A stretch of DNA of 64,000 bases from Planctomycetota bacterium (lineage in GTDB: Bacteria > Planctomycetota > UBA1135 > GCA-002686595): assembly GCA_026692665.1 (NCBI GenBank), contig JAPLOF010000055.1:30888-94887 (forward strand), in the 5' to 3' direction. This document shows positions 49,115-57,800 of this stretch, in pieces (position 1 is the first letter of the stretch; each line of letters starts with the position of its first letter). The position numbers and the translations under genes are program-made. The notes under the pieces are model-generated. The model did no database searches and was not told the origin of the DNA. It saw only the letters and a list, made by a program, of their open reading frames with translations.

Positions 49115-51013
49115 ATGACGCATCGAACCCCCACGAGCGGTCCGGGCCTGCAGATCTCGGTCGTGGTCCCGACGTACGGCCGATCCGAGATCCTGAAGAC
49201 GCTGCTCGCCGCGCTCGACGCGCAGACGCTCGCCAAGGACCATTTCGAGCTCGTCGTCGTGGACGACGGCACGGTGCCGCCGATCGAGATCGACACCGGC
49301 GCGTACGGCTACCCGATCACGCTCCTCCGCCAGCCGAACGCCGGCCCGGGCGCGGCGCGGAACCTGGCGTTCGAGCACGTGCGGTCGCCGCTCGTCCTGA
49401 TCCTCAACGACGACGCGGTGCCGGCACCCGACCTGCTGGCCGGCCACGTCGAGGCGCACAGGAAGGTCCCGGCCAAGACCGCCGTCCTCGGGTCGTTCCC
49501 GTTCACCGCGCGCTCGATGCGCTCGCCGTTCGTGCGCCTGCTGGCACAGACGACGCTGCTCTTCGACTACGTGCGCATGAAGGACCGCGGCTACTACGGC
49601 TGGCAGAACTTCTGGACGTGCAACCTGAGCCTGCCGCTCGCCGCCCTGCGCGAGGTCGGCGGCTTCGACGGCCAGACGTTCCGCGAGGCGATCTGCGAGG
49701 ACGTCGAGCTCGGGTACCGCCTCGGGCAGCGCGGATGGCGCGTGCACTACCGTGCCGACCTCGTTTGCGAGCACGAACACGTCGTCACTCCACGCGGGTA
49801 CTTCCAGCGTGCACTGCGCCTGGGATTCAACGCGGCGCGGATGTACGAAAAGCACGGGAACGTCGAGCTCTTCCCGATGTTCACGGCGACAGCCGGGCTC
49901 ACGCCCAACTGGCGGGCGTCCGCCCAGGGGACGATCGAGGCCTACCACGCGGTCCAGCAGAAGTTCGTGGCGAAGCTCGAGTCCATGGAATCCGAGCCCG
50001 ACCGCGTGCTGTCGCCCGATGAACTGCGGACGCTGGCCGATCTCACGCACAAGATGGCGATGATCCCGTACCAGCGCGGCTGGCTGCTGCAGCTGGAAGG
50101 GCACGACCCGGGTCCGACCCTCGAGAACGGTCCGAAGACGGGACGGCTCACGTCCATCCTCGTGGTCTCCTACAACGCATTGGCGAAGACGCGCGCGTGC
50201 CTCGATGCGCTGCGCCGCACAGCCGACCCGCGGCACCCCACCGAGATCATCGTGGTCGACAACGGATCGAGCGACGGCAGCGCGGAATGGCTGGCCCAGC
50301 AGTCCGACATCACCTTCCTGCGCAACGCGGACAACGCCGGTGCGCCGCGCGCCCGCAACCAGGCGATCGCACGCGCGCGCGGCGACTACCTGGCGTTCCT
50401 CGACAACGACGTGGTTCCGACGCAGGGCTGGCTGCGCCGCCTGCTGTTCCACGCCGACGTCGACGGCCGGAGCGGCTGCGTCGGTCCCCTGACCAATCGC
50501 GCCGGTCACAACCAGGAGATCCCCTACGCCGGCGGTCCGGAGATCGAGGACCTCGAGCTCTTCGCGGCCGAACGGGCACGCGAACAAGAACGCAAGTTCC
50601 GGTACCAGACGACCATGACGTCCTTCTGCTGGCTCGTCCGCCGCGAGGTCGTGGACGAGATCGGCGGCTTCGACGAGCGCTTCTCGCCGTGGGGCTTCGA
50701 GGACGACGACTTCAGCATGCGCGCGGCGATGGCCGGGTTCAGGAACCGCGTCGCGCTCGACGTCTTCGTGCGGCATGACCACTACGGCGGCAAGAAGGCG
50801 CAGGTGCACTCCGAGCTGCTCGAGCGCAATTGGTCGCGATTCGCGGAGAAGTGGTGCGGATCCGCCGATGTGGCCTACGGTGACTACAAGGCGATGCAGC
50901 CGGCGCTGAAGCGCGAGTTCCAACGCGCCGAGTACCACGTGCCGATCCAGCCGGATCCGGTCTCGGCCCTTCCCCGGTCCATGGTCGAAGCGGCAACGGA
51001 GGTCGGCGCGTGA
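49115..51013 (+). CDS. two-domain GT2 glycosyltransferase
   Basis: A 632-aa protein with two GT-A domains. The first (about 10-320) has 'ISVVVPTYGRSEILKTLLAAL', 'VVVDDGT' and 'ILNDDAVPAPDLL'. The second (about 345-620) has 'ILVVSYNALAKTRACLDAL', 'IIVVDNGSSDGS', 'AFLDNDVVPT' and 'SPWGFEDDDFSMRA'. This is like bifunctional polymerases or O-antigen enzymes that add two sugars in turn (inference). ATG 49115; its stop overlaps the next GT2 gene (GTGA), so they are co-translated. Confidence 0.92.
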   Translation: MTHRTPTSGPGLQISVVVPTYGRSEILKTLLAALDAQTLAKDHFELVVVDDGTVPPIEIDTGAYGYPITLLRQPNAGPGAARNLAFEHVRSPLVLILNDDAVPAPDLLAGHVEAHRKVPAKTAVLGSFPFTARSMRSPFVRLLAQTTLLFDYVRMKDRGYYGWQNFWTCNLSLPLAALREVGGFDGQTFREAICEDVELGYRLGQRGWRVHYRADLVCEHEHVVTPRGYFQRALRLGFNAARMYEKHGNVELFPMFTATAGLTPNWRASAQGTIEAYHAVQQKFVAKLESMESEPDRVLSPDELRTLADLTHKMAMIPYQRGWLLQLEGHDPGPTLENGPKTGRLTSILVVSYNALAKTRACLDALRRTADPRHPTEIIVVDNGSSDGSAEWLAQQSDITFLRNADNAGAPRARNQAIARARGDYLAFLDNDVVPTQGWLRRLLFHADVDGRSGCVGPLTNRAGHNQEIPYAGGPEIEDLELFAAERAREQERKFRYQTTMTSFCWLVRREVVDEIGGFDERFSPWGFEDDDFSMRAAMAGFRNRVALDVFVRHDHYGGKKAQVHSELLERNWSRFAEKWCGSADVAYGDYKAMQPALKREFQRAEYHVPIQPDPVSALPRSMVEAATEVGA

Positions 51014-53601
51014 CGGCTCTGACCCTGTGCATGATCGTCCGTGACGAGGAGGCGTTCCTCGGCGGCTGCCTGGACTCGGTCGCGGGCCTCGTCGATTCGA
51101 TCGTGGTGGTCGACACGGGCAGCTCCGACGCGACCGTCGCGATCGCGGAGTCGCGGGGCGCGCAGGTCGTGCGCCAGGACTGGAACGACGATTTCTCGGC
51201 GGCGCGCAACGCTGCTCTCGCGCACGTGGCGCGCTCGAAGCGCCGCTTCGTGCTCGTCCTCGACGCCGACGAACGCCTCGGACCGGGTGCGGCTGCAGCG
51301 ATCCGCGCCGCCCTGAAGCGGGACGACTTCGACATCGGGATGCTGCCGCTGCACGACGCGACGACGCTCGGCGCGACGCACGAGGACGTCCTGTCGGGAC
51401 GTGCGCGCCGGGGGGAACCCGTGGCGCTGCCGCGCCTGCTGCGCTTCGACGAGGACCTGCGCTGGGAGGGCCGCGTTCACGAGCAGGTCACCACCTGGTC
51501 GCGCAAGCCCGGGCGCCGCATCGCGACGATCGAGGCCCCGATCGTCCACCTCGGGGCGGTCCCCGAGCTGCGCGCCGCGCGCGGCAAGGCCGAGCGCAAC
51601 CGGCTGCTCCTCGAGCGCCGCGCCCAGGACGAGCCCTCGAACCCGACCGTGCGCGCCTACCTGGCGCGCGAGTACGACCGCTGCGGCGACACGCGGCGCG
51701 CGCTGCTCGAGGCGCGGGCCTCGTGGCTCGCGCTCGTCGCTTCGGCGGGGTCGGGACGCCCGGCGAGCGACGTCGTCCTGCCCGTCTCGGTGATGGCGTA
51801 CTTCTCGGTGCAGCACGGCGACCTCGACGCGGCGGCGGACGCCCTGACGCGGGCGCGCCTCTGGTCGGACCCGCACCCGAACATCGAGCTCCTGAGCGGC
51901 CTCGTCCACGAGCGCCGCGCGCTCGCCGCGGCGGACGTCGACGCGTTCGCGGGCGAGTTGACGGCCGCGCGCGCCGACTACGGGCGGTGCCTCGCGCTGC
52001 GCGGTCGGCAGTTCGCGGCCGAGATCATGCCCGGCGCGTGCGGGGCGACCGGAACGACGCGTCTCGCGACCGTGACCCTCCTCCTGGGCGAAGCGCGAGC
52101 GGCACGCGAACTGTTCGAGTCCGTGCTGCGCGAGGACCCGCGCAACGTGGAGTGCGTGCTCGGGCGCTGCGAAGCCTGGATCGACGAGGGCTCGCCCGCG
52201 AACGCCCTGGCCGAGCTCGAACCCCTGCTCGCCGGGGGCACCGCGGACGCGTGGGCGCTCTCGGCCGCGGCCGCGCTCGCGTTCGGCGAGCGACCGACGG
52301 CACGCCTGTTCGCCGAGAATGCGCGGACGGCCGCACGCACGAAACCGTGGATCGGCGGATGGCGCCGAGGACGGCTCGAGGAACTGCTCGGAGTCCTGGC
52401 GGAACCCGCGCCCCAGGCGGCGGCCCCGGCCGTGGCCACCGCCGCGCCGCTCCGGGCCAGCGTCGTGATCCCCTGCTACAACCGCTTCGATCTGCTGGAG
52501 CCGGTGCTCGCGGGCTTCGTGCGCGAGAAGCAGGCAAGCGGCTGCCAGATCGTCCTCGTGGACGACGGTTCGGAGCCGCCGCTCCTCGACTTCGTACGGT
52601 CGCTGGGCCTCGAATCCTCGGTCGATCTCGTGCGTCGAACGAACGGAGGACGCGGCGCCGCCCTCAACGACGGTCTCTCCCGCGCGACCGGCGACGTCGT
52701 GATCTTCTGCGACAGCGACATCGCTCCAGCGCCCGGTTTCGTCGAGGACCACGTGGCATTCCATCGCGAGCATCGCTCCGAGCTCGCGACGCACCTCGGC
52801 GCGCTCGAATGGGGCGTCGACGCGGGCCTCTTCGGCGCTCTCCTCGGCGCCCGCGCGAACCCGCGGCTCCGGGGCGGGACGCGCGACGTGGATTGGACGC
52901 AGTGGTTCACGGACAACTGGTCCTTCAAGCGCAGCCTTCTGGCTTCGCGCGGGATCGCCTTCGACCTCGCGTACCGTGCGTGGGGCTTCGAGGAGCTCGA
53001 CCTGGCGCGCGAGCTGAAGGCGCTCGGCGCCACGAACCGGTTGACGGAGCGCGCCCAGGGCCTGCACCTGAAGCCTGCGACGTCCGAAGGCTTGCGTGCC
53101 TGCTTCGTGCGCAGCGTGCCGAACCTCCTGTACCTCGCGCGCAAGGCCCCTGACGACGCCGACGTGCGCGGCTGGCTCGCCGCCCACGCCGACGAGGACT
53201 CCGTCGCGCGCGCCGAACGCGCCTACGAGCACGTCTGGCGACGCCTGTGCGAACTCGATCGCGATCACGGCCCCGTGATCCGCGACGCGAGTTCGGGGCC
53301 GACGGCCGCGCTCGCGATCGCCCTGTCCGACGCCACGTTCCACATCGGGATCGCGCGCGGTCTCGTGCAGAATCGAGCCCTCGCCGAGTCGCACGCGGAC
53401 CTCCTGCCGCCCACGGACGCGTCGAAGCTCTTCGGACAAGTGGACCAGCTCGCGTCGCGGCTCGATGCCGTGGAGCGCCGGCTCGGAGGCCCTCCGGAGC
53501 ACTCGGCCTGGCTGGCCTCGGTCGCCGACGAGCTCGGCTGGGACGAGCACCGGCACACGCTGCGGTCGCGCTGGGCTTCGAAGCCACTCGCCCCGGCCTG
53601 A
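51010..53601 (+). CDS. GT2-TPR-GT2 fusion glycosyltransferase
   Basis: An 863-aa protein. The first GT2 domain (about 3-180) has 'LCMIVRDEEAFLGGCLDSV', 'VVVDTGSSD' and 'VLVLDADERLG', as in SunS-like glycosyltransferases. A middle helical region (about 195-470) has TPR-like units. The last GT2 domain (about 480-700) has 'SVVIPCYNRFDLLEPVLAGF', 'IVLVDDGSEPP', 'FCDSDIAP' and 'YRAWGFEELDLAREL'. A short helical tail follows. GTG 51010 overlaps the preceding stop. TPR in the middle hints at a protein substrate or partner, and the protein closes the glycan block. Confidence 0.9.
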   Translation: MTALTLCMIVRDEEAFLGGCLDSVAGLVDSIVVVDTGSSDATVAIAESRGAQVVRQDWNDDFSAARNAALAHVARSKRRFVLVLDADERLGPGAAAAIRAALKRDDFDIGMLPLHDATTLGATHEDVLSGRARRGEPVALPRLLRFDEDLRWEGRVHEQVTTWSRKPGRRIATIEAPIVHLGAVPELRAARGKAERNRLLLERRAQDEPSNPTVRAYLAREYDRCGDTRRALLEARASWLALVASAGSGRPASDVVLPVSVMAYFSVQHGDLDAAADALTRARLWSDPHPNIELLSGLVHERRALAAADVDAFAGELTAARADYGRCLALRGRQFAAEIMPGACGATGTTRLATVTLLLGEARAARELFESVLREDPRNVECVLGRCEAWIDEGSPANALAELEPLLAGGTADAWALSAAAALAFGERPTARLFAENARTAARTKPWIGGWRRGRLEELLGVLAEPAPQAAAPAVATAAPLRASVVIPCYNRFDLLEPVLAGFVREKQASGCQIVLVDDGSEPPLLDFVRSLGLESSVDLVRRTNGGRGAALNDGLSRATGDVVIFCDSDIAPAPGFVEDHVAFHREHRSELATHLGALEWGVDAGLFGALLGARANPRLRGGTRDVDWTQWFTDNWSFKRSLLASRGIAFDLAYRAWGFEELDLARELKALGATNRLTERAQGLHLKPATSEGLRACFVRSVPNLLYLARKAPDDADVRGWLAAHADEDSVARAERAYEHVWRRLCELDRDHGPVIRDASSGPTAALAIALSDATFHIGIARGLVQNRALAESHADLLPPTDASKLFGQVDQLASRLDAVERRLGGPPEHSAWLASVADELGWDEHRHTLRSRWASKPLAPA

Positions 53602-53732
53602 AGAGGCCGATTCCCGAGAGGTCATGACTGCCGAGCCATCCATCCGATCCGGGCGCCGAAGCGCACACGCACGCATGCGGTAGGAATTCGAGCCTCGGGT
53701 CGCCTATCCTCCAGCGCCACCGAGGCGCATCC

Positions 53733-54623
53733 TTGCCGAGTTCCGTTCCCACCCGCGGCCACGTGATCGCGCTCATCGCGCTCCTGTCCCTCCTGTGGGG
53801 CAGCACCTGGATCGTGATCGCCGGTGGACTGCGGGACCTGCCGCCGTTCACGTCCGCTGCGGCGCGTTTCCTGATCGCGGCGCTGGCCATGAGCGCGATC
53901 GCGCCGGCGATCGCGCGTCGCGAGGGCGGGAGCCGGGCTCCCTGGAAGCTCGGCTTCGTCCTCGGGACGCTGAACTTCGGCGCTTCGTACGCCATCGTCT
54001 ACTGGACCGAGACGCACCTCCCGTCCGGCATCGTCAGCGTCCTGTGGGCCGTCTTTCCCATGCTGATGGCGGCGAGCTCGAGCTGGTTCCTCGCTGGCGA
54101 GACGCTCACGGCGCGGCAATGGGCCGGTTTCACCCTGGGCTTCGCCGGAGTCGCGCTGCTCTTCGCGACCGACCTGCACGACTTCGGCGCGCACGGCATC
54201 CCGGCGGCCGGCATGCTCCTCGTCTCGCCGATCGTGTCGTGCATCGGCACGGTCGTGCTCAAGCGCGAAGGAAAGGGCGTCAGCTCGGCGCTCGTCAATC
54301 GCGACGCGATGTGGATCGGCGCCGCGATCCTCACGACGCTCGCGTTCGCGTTCGAGCGCCACGCGAGCCCGGAGTGGACGCCGCGGGCGATCGGCAGCGT
54401 CGTCTACCTCGCGCTGGCCGGGACCGTGCTGACGTTCTCGCTGTACTTCTGGCTGCTGCGCAACACGGAGGCCTGGCGGCTCAGCACGATCTCGTACGTC
54501 ACGCCGGCCGTCGCGCTCCTCCTCGGGACGTTCGTCGGGAACGAGCCGTTCACCCGTTGGACGCTGGCGGGTTCGCTCACGATCCTCGCGGGCGTCGTGC
54601 TGGCGACGTTCCGACCCCGCTGA
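53733..54623 (+). CDS. EamA-family (DMT superfamily) transporter
   Basis: A 296-aa membrane protein with about ten helices in two EamA repeats ('ALIALLSLLWGSTWIVIAGG', 'VLWAVFPMLMAASSSWFLAGE', 'GMLLVSPIVSCIGTVVLKREG', 'ALLLGTFVGNEPF'). Members export amino acids, sugars or metabolites. TTG 53733 is the first candidate, with TATCCT (53705-53710) farther upstream; GTG 53762 is an alternative that trims the hydrophilic N-terminus. It is a stand-alone gene after the glycan block. Confidence 0.9.
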   Translation: MPSSVPTRGHVIALIALLSLLWGSTWIVIAGGLRDLPPFTSAAARFLIAALAMSAIAPAIARREGGSRAPWKLGFVLGTLNFGASYAIVYWTETHLPSGIVSVLWAVFPMLMAASSSWFLAGETLTARQWAGFTLGFAGVALLFATDLHDFGAHGIPAAGMLLVSPIVSCIGTVVLKREGKGVSSALVNRDAMWIGAAILTTLAFAFERHASPEWTPRAIGSVVYLALAGTVLTFSLYFWLLRNTEAWRLSTISYVTPAVALLLGTFVGNEPFTRWTLAGSLTILAGVVLATFRPR

Positions 54624-54698
54624 CGCGGCCAGGAATCGCCCGAGGCCCCTGTCGGACAAGGGCTTGCGCCGGCAGCAACGAAACCGGAGCCACCCCAG

Positions 54699-54723
54699 TT
54701 CGGTATCTGTTAGGGTACCCGGG
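54699..54723 (+). promoter_or_regulatory. putative damage-response operator upstream of dnaE2 (shared with dinB)
   Basis: This 25-bp box matches 41500-41524 at 21 positions. It lies about 171 bp before the DnaE2 ATG, so the transcript would have a long leader. A TAGGGT hexamer (54711-54716) could be the -10. The pairing with a second translesion polymerase is the main reason to call it a shared operator. Confidence 0.62.
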
Positions 54724-54793
54724 TCCCCGCGCGGAACCACCCACGCATCACCCCATGCAGGACGCTCACCCCGTCCACCGCGCGGGGACCTCT

Positions 54794-54833
54794 CGGCCTC
54801 GGCGACGGACGGCACTCCCCGTCGCCGAGGCCG
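54794..54833 (+). promoter_or_regulatory. 13-bp hairpin in the dnaE2 leader
   Basis: CGGCCTCGGCGAC (54794-54806) and GTCGCCGAGGCCG (54821-54833) pair perfectly around a 14-nt loop. Outer bases GGGGA/TCCCC (54784-54788 with 54837-54841) can extend it. It lies between the putative operator and the dnaE2 start and could affect leader readthrough or translation. Confidence 0.5.
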
Positions 54834-54894
54834 GTCTCCCCACGGCGCGGACGATCGTCGCACGCGCCATTTCCGCCGTGCCCCGGTTCCCGCC

Positions 54895-57800
54895 ATGTAC
54901 GTCCCGCTGCGCGTTCACGGTCACCACTCCATGCTCACCGGCGTCGACGCGCCGCGCGAGTTGCTCGAGCGCGCGGCGGAACTCGGGCTGCCCGCGCTCG
55001 CGTTGGCCGACGTGGACACCCTGAGCGGCATCGTCGACCTCGCGCGCGCGGCGGCGAAGACGCCCGGCGTGCGCCCGATCTTCGGCGCCGAGATCTCGGA
55101 TCCGAACGGCTTGCCGGGGCGCGTCGTCGCGCTCGCGAAGGACGCGGAGGGCTGGCGCAACCTGTGCAAGCTCGTCAGCGCGCGACAGCTCGGTGGCGAT
55201 CCGGGCCAGGCGAGCGCGAAGCTCGAGGGCCCCGATGCGTTCCGCATCGTGGACGCGGTCGTGCGCTGGCAGGCCGGCCTCGTGTTGCTGGTCGATCATC
55301 CGCGCCTCCTCATGGAGCTCGGCGGACGCGTCGACGAGCGCGCGCTGTTCGCGGCGATCTCGCCCGCGAGCATCCGCGTGCGCACGGGGCGGGCGGGGCC
55401 GCGGAACGCCGCGCGCGACGATTTCCGCCGCATCGACGTCCGCAGCGCGGGCCTCGACGCGTTCGACCTGCGTCGCCGCGACGACGAGGAGCTGCTCGAG
55501 ACGCCCAAGATCCCCGCGCCCGAGCCGCCGGTCGCGGCACAGGACCTCGTCGAAGCGGCCCGCGCGTGCGGTGTCGCGACGCTCGCGGTTCCGGACGTCT
55601 ACATGGCGAACGCCGCGAGCTTCGTGGACCACAAGGCGCGCGTCGCGATCAAGCACAACGCGCTCGTGCACGACCTGCCCGAAACGTGGCTCGCTGCGCG
55701 GCCGGCGCACCTCGTCACGGCGGCGGAGATGCGCGCCTTGTACGCCGACCTGCCCGAGATCCCGGGGCCTTTCCCGCGTTCCGCGCAGGGAGCTCTCGAG
55801 CGCACGCTCGCCGTCGCGGACATGTGCCGTTTCGTGCCGGAACTGGGCGGCATCGTGTTCCCGACGATCGCGCTCGGACCGGGCGAGACGCCCTACTCGC
55901 GGCTCGCGGGCCTCGCGTTCCAGGGCGCGAGCGAGCGCTACCGTCCGCTGAAACCCGAGGTGGTGCGGCGGCTCGAGTACGAGCTCACGACGATCGAGAA
56001 GCTGGGGTTCTCCAGCTACTTCCTGCTCGTGCTCCAGATCGCGGACTTCGCCCGCGAGCGCGGCATCCCCTGCGTCGGACGCGGCTCGGCCGCCGATTCG
56101 CTGGTCGCGTACTGCCTGCGACTCACCGACGCGGACCCGCTGCGCTACCGGCTCACGTTCGAGCGCTTCCTGAACCCCGCGCGACGCGATCGGCCCGACA
56201 TCGACCTCGATTTCTGCTGGCGGCGGCGTGACGAGGTGCTCGCGCACGTCTACGACCTCTTCGGCGCGGAGCGCACGGCGATGATCGCCACGATCGCGAC
56301 GTGCGGCGTGCGCGCGGCGTTCCGCGAGTCGGCGCTGGTCGAGGGCGTTCCTCCGGCGGAAGCGAACCGCTGGTCGCGGCGGCTGCCGATGTACTGGAGT
56401 CGCGCGAGTGCTTCGAAGGGCGCCGACAGGCCGGGCATCGCCGGAGAGTTGGGCCTGGTCGGACCCGATCGCGGAGCTCCGGATCCGGGACCGTCCGACG
56501 GGGTGCGTCACGACGCCGGATCGCACGTTGGATTCGCGCGACCGGGTGGCACGGCTCGACGCGGCACGGCTCCACGCGGCACAACTCGACGCGGCACAAC
56601 TCGAAGCGGCAGGGTGGCGCAGCACGGCACCACCGCTCCGCCCGTCCTGCCCGCCATGCTCGCCGGCAACGAGCTCGCCGAACTCCTCGCGCGCACGCCC
56701 GAAGCCCACGGTTTCCCGTTCGACGATCCGCGCATGCAGCGCGTGCTCCAGGCCGCGGATCGTCTCGCCGGCGCGCCACGCCACTACGGCCTGCACCCCG
56801 GCGGCGTCGTCGTGGCTCCCGGACCGATCACCGACTTCGTGCCCTGCCAGCGCGCCGCGAAGGGCTGCATCGTCACGCAATTCGACAAGGACGCGGTCGA
56901 GGCGATCGGGCTCGTGAAGATGGATCTGCTCGGCAATCGCGCGCTGACGACGCTCGACGACTGCGTGAAGTCGCTGGCGCGCCAGGGCGTCGTCGTCGAC
57001 CTCGAATCGCTCCCCGAGGACGACCCCGCGACCGCGCGCACGCTGCGCGAAGGCCGCACGCTGGGCTGTTTCCAGATCGAGTCGCCAGGCATGCGCAACC
57101 TGCTCCAGCAGATCGGCGCCAGGACGATGGACGACGTGATCCAGGCGGTCGCGCTGATCCGGCCCGGTCCCGCGGGCTCGGGGATGAAGGACGCGTACGT
57201 GCGGCGCTACCGCGGTCTCGAGCCGCGCCACGCGCCGCATCCGCGGCTCGAGGAACTCCTGTGGGACACGTACGGCGTGATGCTCTACCAGGAGGACGTG
57301 ATGCAAGTCGCGGCGCGCCTCGCGGGGATGGATCTGGCCGAAGCGGACCTGCTGCGCCGCGCGCTGCAGAAGCGCCGCACGAACGAGATCCCCGCCCTGT
57401 GCGAGCGCTTCGTCGCCGGCTCGATCGAACAAGGCGTGACGCGCGAGGACGCGCTGCGCGTGTGGGACCTCATCTCGAACTTCGCCTCCTTCGGCTTCTG
57501 CAAGGCGCACGCGGTGACGTACGGCCGCATCTCCTACCGCGCCGCCTGGCTGAAGACGCACTACCCCGCCGCCTACCTCGCCGCCTTCCTCGAGAGCGAG
57601 ACCGGCTACTACGACCCGCGCGTCTACGTCGAGGAAGCCCGCCGCCTCGGCGTCGCCATCCTCCCCCCCGACGTGAACCAGAGCGCCGCCCGCACCTGGC
57701 GCCCGCGAACAGCTCCGTGCGGTGCCTGGCTAACTTCCACGGAGTTCGGAAGTGGGGATTCTGCCGCGCACGGGACGGCGCCGGATTCCCCACTTCCGAA

